Source: Alloyangia pacifica (GTDB taxonomy: Bacteria > Pseudomonadota > Alphaproteobacteria > Rhodobacterales > Rhodobacteraceae). Taken from it: a DNA stretch of 64,000 nt. The stretch spans positions 1,752,001 to 1,816,000 of the forward strand of contig NZ_CP022189.1 of the NCBI RefSeq assembly GCF_003111685.1. The letters are read 5' to 3'. The position numbers were made by a program, and so were the translations under genes. Below, piece after piece: positions 28,350-38,145 of the stretch (the stretch's first letter is position 1; the number at the start of each line of letters is the position of its first letter). The notes under the pieces are model-generated. The model ran no database searches. It was not told the DNA's origin and worked only from the letters and a program-made list of their open reading frames with translations.

Positions 28350-29060
28350 CTATGTCGACCCCAGCGCGCTCGGTTCCAGAACCTCGATTTCCCGATACCC
28401 GAGCCGGATCGCGCCGATTTGCGCCAAGTCCCTCAGCGCATCCCCCGCCGCGTTGCGCGAGAGGTTGGCGATCTCGGCGAACTCGATCTGCGAGATCGGC
28501 AGGACCGGAGGATCGAGCGGCGCGCCAGCCCCGAAGGGCAAACCGGCGCCGAGTAGGATGCGCAGGGTGAGCTTGCTGCGCTCGAGTGGCTGATGAGACC
28601 GGTTCGCCGCAAGCACGGCGAAGGCATGATCGATGACACCGACCGAGATGAAAGCAATGCTGCGCCAGATGTCGAGTCCTTCTCGGGCCATGCGCTCGGC
28701 CGCCTCGGCGGGCAGGTGCGCGATGCGGCAGGGTGTGCGAGCAACATGAGCGCCGCGCTTCGGGGTTTGCGTAAGCAGCGCACTGTCGCCGAACCACCAG
28801 CCGGTGGTCGCGACGTGGACCAAAGTGGGTTCCAAGGCGCCGGGTGAGATCAGCACGTCGAGCCAGCCGGAGATCAGCCCGAAGAGCCCGCCGTCTTCGC
28901 CGCCGAGGTGCATGGCGCTCTCGCCTCGGTCCAGCTCCATCACCGCGCAGGCGTCCAGCACGGCCGCGCGGAGCGCCTCGGGCTGGTGGTCGAGCCATCC
29001 CCGTCCCTCAAGCTTGCGCCTGTCGTCTGCCGTTAGGTCAATATTTTTCGAATTACCCAT
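28350..29060 (-). CDS. Crp/Fnr-family transcriptional regulator
   Basis: A 236-residue regulator: an N-terminal cyclic-nucleotide-binding-like beta-roll (about residues 30-130; GGLFGLISGWLDVLI and the GWWFGDSALL stretch), a long dimer helix, and a C-terminal helix-turn-helix (ISQIEFAEIANLSRNAAGDALRDL). The cysteines of the Fnr iron-sulphur cluster are absent, so it is not an oxygen sensor of that type. It is divergent from the DUF3604 operon with 122 bases between, making that operon a possible target. The effector is unknown. Confidence 0.85.
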   Translation of the reverse strand: MGNSKNIDLTADDRRKLEGRGWLDHQPEALRAAVLDACAVMELDRGESAMHLGGEDGGLFGLISGWLDVLISPGALEPTLVHVATTGWWFGDSALLTQTPKRGAHVARTPCRIAHLPAEAAERMAREGLDIWRSIAFISVGVIDHAFAVLAANRSHQPLERSKLTLRILLGAGLPFGAGAPLDPPVLPISQIEFAEIANLSRNAAGDALRDLAQIGAIRLGYREIEVLEPSALGST

Positions 29061-29182
29061 GGGTGGGCAGTGTTATCTCATTGGGCTGGCTAGTCTACTC
29101 CCGCTATGCGTGACCACATTGCGTGCTAAGCTGTCGATATTGCCAACCTTCGGATTTTCTTCCGGAACGAGGACATTTGATC

Positions 29183-31003
29183 ATGACCCGACCCAATTTC
29201 CTGCCCCTGATAGGCCTTAGTGCCCTTCTTGCAAGCACCGCAACAGGCGCGCTGGCGCAGGCCACCGAGGCCGACGCCCCGACCAATCCGCTGAAGGAAG
29301 CCTATTTCGGCGAGCAGCACGTCCACACAGGCGTTTCGATGGACGCCTTCATCGGCGGCAGCCGACTGACCCCGGATGATGCCTACCGCTTCGCCAAGGG
29401 CGAGGAAATCATGGTCAACGGCAGCCTGCACAAGATCAAGCGCCCGCTCGATTTCGTTGCCGTCACCGACCACTCGGAATTCATGGGCGAGGCCTACAGC
29501 CTGATGACCGAGGGCGCGCCCGGCTATGATGACGAGATCGCCGTGGCCTTCCGCACTGCGCCGGATCTCGAGACGGCGCTCGGGCTTTACGGTAAATACG
29601 TGCTGACGCCGCTCGCTGGGGGCGGCGATCCTCATCCGCCCTTCTTCCAGGGCGAGGAGGCGATCAAGACCACATGGCAGAAGAACTTCGAGGCAACCGA
29701 GAAGCACTACGAGCCGGGCACCTTCAGCACGATCCATGCCTATGAATGGACCTCGGCGCCGGGCGGATCGAACCAGCACCGCAACGTTTTCTTCCGGGAC
29801 ACCAACGTGCCCGAGATGCCCTTCTCGTCGAACGAGGGCGCCGATCCCGAGATGCTTTGGTCCTGGATGCAGACCCAGCGTGACGACGGCAAGAAGGTTT
29901 TTGCCATCCCGCACAACTCCAACGAATCCAAGGGGCTGCTCTTTGCAGAAGCCAGCTTGACCGGCGTGCCGATCGGACAGGAGTACGCCGAGACCCGCGC
30001 CTCGATGGAGCCGCTGATCGAGATGATGCAGGTGAAGGGCAACTCCGAGGTGGTGCCGAATTTCTGGCCCAACGACGAGTTCGCCGATTTCGAGAACGCC
30101 GTGTCGATCCAGCGCTTCAACGGCCGTGGCTTCGTGAAGGAGAACTTCGTGCGCTACGGCCTCGGGCGCGGCATCAAGTACAACGCCGACCTCGGGGTGA
30201 ACCCGTTCAAATACGGCTTCGTCGGCGGCACCGACAGCCACAACGGCACGCCGAGCAACGTCGAGGAGGACAACTTCGCCGTCGGCAGCCACGGCTATGC
30301 CGACCAGACCGCCGAAATCCGATCGACCTCAGTGCTCGAGGGCGAAATGCTGATCTCCGACGTGAACCCCGGCGCGCTGACTGCCGTTTGGGCCGAGTCC
30401 AACACCCGAGGCGCGATCTGGGATTCCATGCTGGCCAAGGAGACCTTCGCCACCTCGGGCCCGCGGATGAAGGTGCGCGTCTTCGCGGGGCAGGGCTTTG
30501 CCGAGAGCTACGACAGTTATGACGCCATGGTCACTGACGGCTACGCCAAGGGCGTGCCCATGGGCGGCGATTACACCGGCACCGAGGCGCCGCAGTTCCT
30601 GGTCTGGGCGATGAAGGACCCGATCGGGCCGAACCTCGACCGCATCCAGATCATCAAGGGCTGGTACGAGGATGGCGAGATGAAGGACACCATCTACGAC
30701 GTCGTGGCCTCCGGCGACCGCCTACAGGCGGATGGTAGCGTCACGCCCGTCGATGCGCCGATCAACATGGAGACCGGGGAGTTCGATGCCGAGAAGGGCG
30801 ATCCCGAGCTGATGACCGTCTGGACCGATCCCGACTGGAACCCGGACGTCGAGGCCTTCTACTACGTCCGCGTGCTGCAGCTGCCGACCGCGCGCTGGAC
30901 GCTCTACGACGAGCTGCGCGAGGGGGTGAGCTACCCCGAGGACGTCAAGCGCGAGTTGGTCGAGCGCGCTTGGGCCTCGCCGATCTGGCACGAGGTGAAC
31001 TGA
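29183..31003 (+). CDS. DUF3604 protein, secreted PHP-like putative phosphoesterase
   Basis: A 606-residue exported protein: signal peptide at about residues 1-25 (LPLIGLSALLASTATGALAQ), then a DUF3604 body. Metal-binding-type motifs FGEQHVHTG, VAVTDHSEFMG, IPHNSNESKG and GGTDSHNGT are spaced like the PHP metallo-phosphoesterase fold. ACGAGGAC lies ahead of the ATG at 29183. It heads a three-gene unit with a parvulin-type isomerase (9-base gap) and a HupE/UreJ-like membrane protein (overlap). The substrate is unknown; the order suggests a folding helper and membrane partner for this periplasmic enzyme. Confidence 0.88.
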   Translation: MTRPNFLPLIGLSALLASTATGALAQATEADAPTNPLKEAYFGEQHVHTGVSMDAFIGGSRLTPDDAYRFAKGEEIMVNGSLHKIKRPLDFVAVTDHSEFMGEAYSLMTEGAPGYDDEIAVAFRTAPDLETALGLYGKYVLTPLAGGGDPHPPFFQGEEAIKTTWQKNFEATEKHYEPGTFSTIHAYEWTSAPGGSNQHRNVFFRDTNVPEMPFSSNEGADPEMLWSWMQTQRDDGKKVFAIPHNSNESKGLLFAEASLTGVPIGQEYAETRASMEPLIEMMQVKGNSEVVPNFWPNDEFADFENAVSIQRFNGRGFVKENFVRYGLGRGIKYNADLGVNPFKYGFVGGTDSHNGTPSNVEEDNFAVGSHGYADQTAEIRSTSVLEGEMLISDVNPGALTAVWAESNTRGAIWDSMLAKETFATSGPRMKVRVFAGQGFAESYDSYDAMVTDGYAKGVPMGGDYTGTEAPQFLVWAMKDPIGPNLDRIQIIKGWYEDGEMKDTIYDVVASGDRLQADGSVTPVDAPINMETGEFDAEKGDPELMTVWTDPDWNPDVEAFYYVRVLQLPTARWTLYDELREGVSYPEDVKRELVERAWASPIWHEVN

Positions 31004-31012
31004 GGCGCCCCC

Positions 31013-31882
31013 ATGCTGAAGTCGATCCTCAGGGAGCCGCTCATCCATTTCCTCGTCCTGGGCGGGCTGCTCTTCGCCGCCTGGAACTGGCTGGCCCCGC
31101 AGGAGAGCGCGGGGTCGCAGGAAGAGGTCATCACGCTTGACCAGGCCCGGCTCGATCATTTGCAGACGCTCTGGACCGCGCAGTGGAAGCGCGATCCCTC
31201 ACCCGGGGACCTGAAGGCGATCATCGACCGCCACCTGCGGCAGGAGGTCTTCTACCGCGAGGCCCTGCGCATGGGTCTCGACAAGGAAGACGACATCATC
31301 CGCACCCGTTTGGCGCAGAAGATGGAAGCGGTGTCGAGCGATCTGAGCATGCTCATGCGGCCGCCCACCGAGGAGCAGCTGCGGGCCTTCCACGCCGCGC
31401 GTCCCGATCTCTTCACCCTGCCGCAAGCCTACGCCTTCCGGCAGGTGCTCTACCTGCCTGCCGAGGCGGATGACGAGGCACTGGACGCGACGCTCGCCTC
31501 GCTGCAGGGGGGCGGAGAGGTCCCGCCCGGCCAGCGCGGCAAGCTGGCTGTGCCGACGGACTGGGCGCTGACCCCGGCGCAGGCGCTGGAGAATTCTTTC
31601 GGCGGCGGCTTCGCAGAGTCGCTCTCGGAACTGCCGGTCGGCATATGGTCCGGGCCCGTGCGCTCGGGGCTGGGACTGCACCTCGTGTTGGTGACGGAAA
31701 ACCAGCCCGAGCATCTGGCCCCCTTCGATGAGGTCCGCGACTTCGTCGCCCGGCAGTACGAGTATTACACGGTGCTGGATGCGCAGGAGCAGATGTTCCG
31801 GGAGCTGCTGGACCGCTACGAGGTCCGCTTCGAGGCCGAGGGCGTGCCCGATGCGGTGCGGCAGGAGTACGCGCGGCCATGA
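31013..31882 (+). CDS. Peptidyl-prolyl cis-trans isomerase, PpiC/parvulin type, membrane-anchored
   Basis: 289 residues: an N-terminal membrane anchor (PLIHFLVLGGLLFAAWNWL, about residues 9-27), a helical SurA-like region, and a parvulin-like domain (about 130-245) with AYAFRQVLYLP, GGGFAESLSELPVGIWSGPV and GLHLVLVTE. The active-site region is divergent from classical PpiC, so catalytic activity is not certain. It sits between the DUF3604 gene and the HupE/UreJ gene, overlapping the latter by 4 bases, and probably helps fold the exported DUF3604 enzyme. Confidence 0.85.
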   Translation: MLKSILREPLIHFLVLGGLLFAAWNWLAPQESAGSQEEVITLDQARLDHLQTLWTAQWKRDPSPGDLKAIIDRHLRQEVFYREALRMGLDKEDDIIRTRLAQKMEAVSSDLSMLMRPPTEEQLRAFHAARPDLFTLPQAYAFRQVLYLPAEADDEALDATLASLQGGGEVPPGQRGKLAVPTDWALTPAQALENSFGGGFAESLSELPVGIWSGPVRSGLGLHLVLVTENQPEHLAPFDEVRDFVARQYEYYTVLDAQEQMFRELLDRYEVRFEAEGVPDAVRQEYARP

Positions 31883-32871
31883 TCCTGCGCCTGTTCTCCA
31901 TTCTGATCCTATGCCTTTGCGCGCTGGCCCCAGAGGCCCGCGCGCATGAGATCCGCCCGGCCTTCCTGCAGATCGACGAGGTCGCGCCGCAGCGCTACGA
32001 CCTCCTCTGGAAGGTGCCGACCCGAGACGGCATGGTGCAGAACATCCGCCCCGCCTTCGATCCGGCCCTGACCCTGACACCGGTGCCCGGAGAGACTCTC
32101 GTCGAGGGCTTCGTGCTCTTCCGCTACGGCCTCACCGGCGACGCGGGGCTGCTCGGCACCGAGCTGCGCATCGACGGGCTGGACCGCACCACAATCGACA
32201 CGCTGGTCAATGTCGCGCTGCTGGACGGCACGCATCACAGTTTCCTGCTGCGCCCGCGCGAGACCAGCGTGACCATCCCCGAGGTGCCCTCGGCCTGGGC
32301 CGTGGTCCAGACCTACACTCGGCTCGGCGTGCAGCACATCCTCGAGGGGGTCGACCACCTGACCTTCGTCGCGGCGCTGATGCTGATCGTGCGCGGTTGG
32401 CCGATGCTGCTGAAGACCGTCACGGCCTTCACCGTCGCCCATTCGATCACGCTGGCGCTCGCCACCTTCGGTTACGTCTCGCTGCCACCACCCCCGGTCG
32501 AGACGCTGATCGCGCTCAGCATTTTGCTGGTCGCCGTCGAGGCCATCCACCTGCGCCGTGGCCGCTCCAGCCTCGCGACGCGCTGGCCCTGGATCGTCGC
32601 CTTCGCCTTCGGTCTGCTGCACGGCTTCGGCTTCGCTGGGGCGCTGGTCGAGATCGGCCTGCCGCAGGGAGACATCCCGCTGGCGCTGCTCTTCTTCAAC
32701 GTCGGCGTGGAACTGGGCCAGCTTGCCTTCATCGGTGTGCTGCTGGTGCTGGTGGCGGTGCTGCGCCGCCTCGTCGCCCTGCCGCGGGCGGCCCCGGTCG
32801 CTGCTGCCTACGGCATAGGGACCATCGCGACATTCTGGGTCTTCGAGCGGTTGGAGGGGATGTTCTTTTGA
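31879..32871 (+). CDS. HupE/UreJ-family membrane protein
   Basis: 330 residues: signal peptide (about 1-22, ending EARA), a periplasmic domain (about 23-145), then six or so membrane helices. These include FTVAHSITLALATFGYV and FGLLHGFGFAGALVEIGLP with conserved histidines, typical of the HupE/UreJ_2 family of putative nickel or cobalt permeases. The start overlaps the isomerase stop (ATGA). No hydrogenase or urease is nearby, so metal transport is only a family-based idea; service to the DUF3604 metalloenzyme is possible. Confidence 0.87.
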   Translation: MILRLFSILILCLCALAPEARAHEIRPAFLQIDEVAPQRYDLLWKVPTRDGMVQNIRPAFDPALTLTPVPGETLVEGFVLFRYGLTGDAGLLGTELRIDGLDRTTIDTLVNVALLDGTHHSFLLRPRETSVTIPEVPSAWAVVQTYTRLGVQHILEGVDHLTFVAALMLIVRGWPMLLKTVTAFTVAHSITLALATFGYVSLPPPPVETLIALSILLVAVEAIHLRRGRSSLATRWPWIVAFAFGLLHGFGFAGALVEIGLPQGDIPLALLFFNVGVELGQLAFIGVLLVLVAVLRRLVALPRAAPVAAAYGIGTIATFWVFERLEGMFF

Positions 32872-33187
32872 TGTGGCTCGTGCGCCAGGTTCCGGTGATC
32901 TGCTGACAGGGCCGCGTGAGACAATGAAGAGGGATTCCGAAGCTCCATTTTCCGGATGATTTTCGATGGCTGTGCCATCAGTGTATGCCCTGCGCCTGCG
33001 AGATTTGCCGCCGCCCGAACGTCGCAATAGGATACGATGCTGTTCTGCGGCGGCGCAGCTTAGGACAAAGCGCGGTCGCCCTCAGTTGGGATCGGTCACG
33101 CAATCGCTCTCACATGGGATGACTTGGTGACTCAATTGTGAGGCCTTGCTACGCTCAGTCGGAACGGCGCACAATCTTGGTGGTTCG
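32872..33187. other. Intergenic region before the tricorn-type protease gene
   Basis: About 316 bases with no supported gene. The last 60 bases before 33188 are AT-richer and probably carry the promoter of the protease gene. No clear operator was seen. Confidence 0.35.
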
Positions 33188-36100
33188 ATGAAATTTTTCG
33201 AATGTGTTCGTGGCGTTGCTGCTGCAAGTTTGCTCTGCGCTCCCCTACCATGCCAGGCCGATGCGGCCTCACCTTATTGGATCCGCGACGCGCAGGTTTC
33301 GCCAGATGGCGCGTCTATTGCTTTCACCTACCGAGGCCAAATCTGGATCGTCCCAAGTGAAGGCGGCGATGCCTCCCCGCTGACTGAGCGCCAATTCAGA
33401 AGCACTGCGCCTGTCTGGTCTCCCGACAGCAGCCGCATTGCTTTCGCCTCGGACAGGTTCAATGTCTCCGACGTGTTCGTCATGCCCGTCGAGGGTGGCG
33501 AGATAACGCGGCTCACGCATCACTCGGCACCGGAAGCGCCGCTCGCCTTCTCGGCCGACGGGCAGGAAGTCTTTTTCCACGCGGCACGGCTCGGGTCGCC
33601 CGAAGTGGATTATCTCGACGGGCTCGGACAGTCTGTGGGCGTGCTCATGAAAGTGGCTGCGACCGGCGGTCGGGCAAGGATGGTGCTGCCCTTGCCTATG
33701 TCGCAGGCCGACCTGAGTCCGGACGGCCGCAAGCTGGCCTATGTCGAGCGCAAGACGGTCGAGAACCTCTGGCGTAAGGGCGAAATTTCGGACAGCACTT
33801 CCGACATCTGGCTCTACGACTTCGAGAGCGGCAGCCACGAAAAACTGACGACCTATCGCGGCGTCGACCGCAGCCCGGCTTTCGCGCCGGATGGGCAGAG
33901 CCTCTACTGGACCACCGAAATGCCGCAAACCGGCATCGAGGATCCGAACGCCGCGCCGGACACCTTCAACGTCTGGCGCATGCCGCTGCATGGCGGTGTG
34001 CCGGAACAGGTGACGTCGCACGACACTCTGCCGGTGCGCTTCGCCTCCGTCGCGGATGACGGCACGCTGGTCTACACGTTGGACACGCAGCTCTGGCGGC
34101 TTGATCCCGGTGCGCAAGAGCCGGTGCAGGTGCCGGTCAATATCCGTCAGGGCACGCTCTATACTGGCGAGGTCTGCAGCGATCTGGCCGGTCAGGTCTC
34201 CGAAGCCGTCACCTCGCCCGACGGGACGGAGATCGCGCTGATCGCCCGCGGCGAGGTCTTCGTTGCGTCCCCCGAAACCGGCGAGGTCCGCCGCATCACC
34301 GACACGCCGGAGGCGGAGCATTCCGTGAGTTACGCGCCGGACGGCAAGCGGCTGCTCTACGCCGCCGAGCGCGAGGGCGACTGGGACATCTACGAGACCA
34401 AGCTGGGTGAAGAGGATACGGGCTTTCTGACGGCGCTGGCGATGTCGGAACGGCGCGTGATCGACACGAAGAGCGACGCACTGCAACCGGCCTATGCGCC
34501 CGATGGCAAGCGCATCGCCTACCGCGACGACCGCAACGCGATCCGCATCTTCGACCCGGGCACCGGCACCAGCACCGAGATCCTCCCCGACAGCGCCAGC
34601 TACTTCTACACCGTCGACCAGTTCGATTTCGAATGGTCCCCCGACGGGGGCTATATCCTGACCACGACTGGCTTCATCTCGACCAATACCGAGATCGAGA
34701 TGATCGAGACCACCGGCGCGCACCGTCGCTACAACCTCAGTGACAGCGGTTTCGGCGATGACGAGGCAGGGTTCAGCCCCGATGGCAGCGTCGTCTCCTG
34801 GGTGAGCGACCGGTTCTCGCAGCGGAACCTGTCCTCCGAAGGCGCCATGGTCGATGTCATGGCAACCTGGCTCACGGCAGACGGCTATCTTGCCCGCGAA
34901 TTGGGCGAGGCAACGGCTGCGGACGCGGGGACGGAACCGGACTTCGATGGCGTGCCCTACCGCACGTCGCGCATCACAGACAGCCCTGTCTTGCCGATCC
35001 TGACCCGCATGACCGCCGACAACAGTGAGCTGCTTCTGGTCACCCTGCAGGTTACATCCGGCATGATCGAGGCCGAACTGATCGACCTTGCCACTGGCCG
35101 GCCCCGACAGGTCTTTGCCAAGCCTGGCACCGGCATCGAGCAGATCATCGCGAGCAAAGACGCCTCGACCCTCTTCCTGATCAAGGCCGGGTCCATCGAG
35201 ACCGTACAGGTCGCCAGCGGTGCCAGTACCCAGGCGCCGTTTCAATTGCGCGCCAGCTTCGATCCGGTCGCCGAGATGCAGTACATCTTCGACCACCACT
35301 GGCGCTTTGTGCAGTCGAAATTCTACGATCCCGCGCTGCATGGCGTCGACTGGACGGCGATGCGGGACGCTTATGCAAAATACCTGCCACACATCACCCA
35401 TTGGGAAGATTTCGTCACCCTGATGAACGAATTCCAGGGAGAGCTGAACGCCTCCCACATGGGTGCGCGCTTCGACCATGACAACGCTGGCTGGGACAGC
35501 ACCGCAGAGCTTGGGCTCTACTACGACACGGCCCATACGGGCGCGGGTGTGAAAATCGCAGCGACGCTGCCCGGCGGATCAGCGGCATTGGCAGGCGGAC
35601 CGCTCGGTCCCGGCGCAGTGATCCTCGCGGTGGACGGGGCCCGTATCGGCCCCGAGGATGACATCTATCCGCTCCTGAACCGTATGGCGGGGCGCAAGCT
35701 TCGCCTCACCGTTGCCCCGGCGGATGGCGGGGGTCCTGTCGACGTCACCCTGCGCGCGGCCGATCCGGGAAGCGACGGAGAGTTGGCCTACAGTGCCTGG
35801 GTCGAGAACCGGCGGGACATGGTGCTGGAACTCTCGGGTGGGCGTCTTGGCTATACCCATGTGCGGCGCATGATGGATGACTCCTACCGGCAGGTCTATT
35901 CCGACCTGATGGGGCGTGACCGTGACAAGGAGGGTGCCATCGTCGACACTCGCTTCAACTTCGGTGGCAATCTGCATGACCAGCTGAGCGCGTTCCTCAC
36001 CGGCAAACGCCATTCGGGGCTGGTGACGCGGAACGGCGTCGATCTGGGGACGACGCCCTATCTCCGTTGGGCCAAGCCGAGCGCGCTCCTGATGAACACC

Positions 36101-36400
36101 TGGAATTACTCGGATGCCTCGGTCTTCCCCTACTACTACATCCGCGAGGGCATGGGCCCCTCGGTCGGCGACCGCGTGCCGGGCACCGGGACTGCGGTGC
36201 TTCGGCCCGATCAGCTTGATACGCGGGTCGTTCTTGGAGTGCCCCAGTTGGGCTTTCGGACGATCGAGGGAGATTTCTTCGAGAACCGGGAAATTGTTCC
36301 GGACGAGGTCGTCCATACGCCGCCGGAGGCAATGCTGAGCGGTCACGACCCCCAGCTTGAGGCAGCGGTTGCAGCCCTGTTGCGGGAGCTGGGCGAGTGA
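33188..36400 (+). CDS. Secreted tricorn-type protease (TolB-like propeller plus PDZ and S41-type catalytic domain)
   Basis: 1070 residues. Signal peptide about 1-27 (ASLLCAPLPCQADA), then two WD40-like/PD40 propeller regions (repeated sPDG.sIAF and APDGKRLLYAAE units, about 28-330 and 340-650). A tricorn core follows with ELNASH (His757 candidate), then a PDZ-like segment (about 780-870; GPLGPGAVILAVDG) and the S41/tail-protease part, where NYSDASVFPY supplies Ser975-Asp976 of the tricorn catalytic set. The signal peptide puts it in the periplasm, unlike archaeal tricorn. It is followed 25 bases later by an SH3-domain protein. It would act on peptides; partner peptidases are not seen. Confidence 0.88.
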   Translation: MKFFECVRGVAAASLLCAPLPCQADAASPYWIRDAQVSPDGASIAFTYRGQIWIVPSEGGDASPLTERQFRSTAPVWSPDSSRIAFASDRFNVSDVFVMPVEGGEITRLTHHSAPEAPLAFSADGQEVFFHAARLGSPEVDYLDGLGQSVGVLMKVAATGGRARMVLPLPMSQADLSPDGRKLAYVERKTVENLWRKGEISDSTSDIWLYDFESGSHEKLTTYRGVDRSPAFAPDGQSLYWTTEMPQTGIEDPNAAPDTFNVWRMPLHGGVPEQVTSHDTLPVRFASVADDGTLVYTLDTQLWRLDPGAQEPVQVPVNIRQGTLYTGEVCSDLAGQVSEAVTSPDGTEIALIARGEVFVASPETGEVRRITDTPEAEHSVSYAPDGKRLLYAAEREGDWDIYETKLGEEDTGFLTALAMSERRVIDTKSDALQPAYAPDGKRIAYRDDRNAIRIFDPGTGTSTEILPDSASYFYTVDQFDFEWSPDGGYILTTTGFISTNTEIEMIETTGAHRRYNLSDSGFGDDEAGFSPDGSVVSWVSDRFSQRNLSSEGAMVDVMATWLTADGYLARELGEATAADAGTEPDFDGVPYRTSRITDSPVLPILTRMTADNSELLLVTLQVTSGMIEAELIDLATGRPRQVFAKPGTGIEQIIASKDASTLFLIKAGSIETVQVASGASTQAPFQLRASFDPVAEMQYIFDHHWRFVQSKFYDPALHGVDWTAMRDAYAKYLPHITHWEDFVTLMNEFQGELNASHMGARFDHDNAGWDSTAELGLYYDTAHTGAGVKIAATLPGGSAALAGGPLGPGAVILAVDGARIGPEDDIYPLLNRMAGRKLRLTVAPADGGGPVDVTLRAADPGSDGELAYSAWVENRRDMVLELSGGRLGYTHVRRMMDDSYRQVYSDLMGRDRDKEGAIVDTRFNFGGNLHDQLSAFLTGKRHSGLVTRNGVDLGTTPYLRWAKPSALLMNTWNYSDASVFPYYYIREGMGPSVGDRVPGTGTAVLRPDQLDTRVVLGVPQLGFRTIEGDFFENREIVPDEVVHTPPEAMLSGHDPQLEAAVAALLRELGE

Positions 36401-36425
36401 CGCCCCACCGACGAAGGATAGGACG

Positions 36426-37307
36426 ATGATGGCACGAACCCGGCGCAGTATTGCTCTTGTCTTGATGGCCGCGCTTGCGGGACCAGTCGCCGCTCAGGAT
36501 ACCCGCACCATCGAGGTGCGCTTCGCGCCAGGGACGACGGGTGCGACCTATAGCGGCGAGATCACCGGCTACGCGTCGGTCGACTATTACCTGCAAGCTG
36601 GGGTGGGTCAGACGATGAAGGTCGAGCTGCAGACCTCCAACCTGTCGAACTACTTCAATGTCTGGGCTCCGGGGGCGGATGCCGCGATGTTCGTTGGCGC
36701 AAGTTCCGGGGACCGCTTTTCCGGGCAACTGCCTGTGAACGGACGCTATCGCATCCAGGTCTTCCTGATGCGCAATGCCGCCCGCCGGGAGGAAACCGCG
36801 CGCTACAGCCTCGACATCTCGATCACCGATGGCGCGGGCGCGACTCCTACCGACTTCGCCGACGGCCTTGCAGGAGGTCCGGACTGGTACGTCGTCAGTG
36901 ATCTTCCACCGCAGGACAGCCTGAACGTGCGGGCTGGGCCGGGGACCGGACACGACGTCGTGGGAACCGTGTCCAATGGCGCCGAGCTACGCAAATTCGG
37001 ATGCCGAAGCGCTGACAACTCGCGCTGGTGCCAAATCGAGAATGCTGCGGGCAGTCTGCGCGGGTGGGTGAATGGGCGATACCTGCGTGAGGGCGCAGTT
37101 TCCGCAGCTCCCGGCGGCGCGGCTGGGGCTCCGCCGGAACTGCTGCGCCGGGACAGTGGAGAGTTCGAGGTTCGTTTCGACTCTGGCTGCACCCTGCTGT
37201 TCGCCCCCGCCGGCAGCCTGATCACCGCCGGCTCCAGCTGCTCGGCAGAGCAATCCATTCACGCAAGCAAGGCGGTCGATGCCTATCGCCGCGAGCAGGG
37301 CTTGTGA
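36426..37307 (+). CDS. Exported SH3-domain protein
   Basis: 293 residues: signal peptide about 1-23 (IALVLMAALAGPVAAQ), an N-terminal beta domain (about 24-135) like the inhibitor/g-type lysozyme-inhibitor or pre-peptidase fold (GASYSGEI-like GATYSGEITGYASVDYYL), and a bacterial SH3 domain (about 155-225; SLNVRAGPGTGHDVVGTVSNG, WCQIE, GWVNGRYL). The C-terminal 60 residues have two cysteines. A second ATG follows directly, so the start may be 36429. It lies 25 bases from the protease gene, so the two are likely cotranscribed. Confidence 0.82.
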   Translation: MMARTRRSIALVLMAALAGPVAAQDTRTIEVRFAPGTTGATYSGEITGYASVDYYLQAGVGQTMKVELQTSNLSNYFNVWAPGADAAMFVGASSGDRFSGQLPVNGRYRIQVFLMRNAARREETARYSLDISITDGAGATPTDFADGLAGGPDWYVVSDLPPQDSLNVRAGPGTGHDVVGTVSNGAELRKFGCRSADNSRWCQIENAAGSLRGWVNGRYLREGAVSAAPGGAAGAPPELLRRDSGEFEVRFDSGCTLLFAPAGSLITAGSSCSAEQSIHASKAVDAYRREQGL

Positions 37308-37350
37308 CCGTTCCACGGCTGGTAGATTGCAATAGCTGCTGGTGGCGCGC

Positions 37351-38145
37351 ATGCCCCTGACCGAGACCCCCTCAGGGTCCAAGAACTCCGCGTCAGGACT
37401 GACTATTCTGCTGGTGACATGGGTCACGGTTACGATCTTCGGGGCGAAGGTAGTCCACCCGAGCCCTCAACCGCTGCAGGAGCTGCTGACCAGCACCCTC
37501 GCTTGGCAGGTGCTTCTTGCCGGGGTCTTTCTGGCAGCCGTCATCACATGGGGGCCCGGATGGCGGGAGGTGGGATTCAGACGCCCGCGCGGGCGCGATC
37601 TTCCACTGCTTTGGTTCCCCGTCCTCGTGCTTGCCCTGATCCTCGGCCTCGCGGCGCTCATGGGGCTGCCTCCTGCAGGAGTTACGCTGCTCGTTCTCGC
37701 GAACTCGCTACTGGTGGGGTTCTCGGAGGAAGCGATGTTTCGGGGGCTGCTGTTCGATGGCCTGCGCGCGAGAGTTTCCATCTGGCCAGCCATCCTTTGG
37801 ACATCGGGGCTTTTCGGCGCCGTTCACCTGTTGAATGGCTTTGTCACGGGCGACTTCGGTCCTGCCTTGGTTCAAGCCGCGATGGCCGCTTGCACGGGCC
37901 TTTTCCTGATGGCGATTTTCCTGCGCACCGGATCGCTCTGGGTCTCCGTCATCTACCACGCGCTTTGGGACTTCGCGATTTTCATGATCGGCCTCGCGTC
38001 GCAGCAGGCCATGGAGCAGCAACATGCTCTCGAGGAGGCAGGCAAAGGCCAGCAGATGCTGGTACCCCTCCTGCTGATATTGCCGAACGTTCTCTATGGA
38101 GCGTGGCTCCTTAGAAAAGTCAGACCCACAACCGCATATAGGTGA
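37351..38145 (+). CDS. CPBP-family intramembrane metalloprotease (type II CAAX-like)
   Basis: 264 residues with about seven hydrophobic segments. The three family motifs are present: SEEAMFRGLLFDGLR (EExxxR), HLLNGF (HxxxN) and HALWDFAIFM (last His/Asp). These form the metal site of Abi/CAAX proteases that cut within membranes or handle bacteriocin immunity. The start is uncertain: a GTG at 37342 adds three residues. It is 43 bases from the SH3-protein gene. No bacteriocin gene was seen. Confidence 0.85.
   Translation: MPLTETPSGSKNSASGLTILLVTWVTVTIFGAKVVHPSPQPLQELLTSTLAWQVLLAGVFLAAVITWGPGWREVGFRRPRGRDLPLLWFPVLVLALILGLAALMGLPPAGVTLLVLANSLLVGFSEEAMFRGLLFDGLRARVSIWPAILWTSGLFGAVHLLNGFVTGDFGPALVQAAMAACTGLFLMAIFLRTGSLWVSVIYHALWDFAIFMIGLASQQAMEQQHALEEAGKGQQMLVPLLLILPNVLYGAWLLRKVRPTTAYR

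Noticed and set aside
33269..35536. Minus-strand open frame opposite the tricorn-type protease
   Set aside because: Antisense shadow of a protein with obvious propeller and protease motifs.
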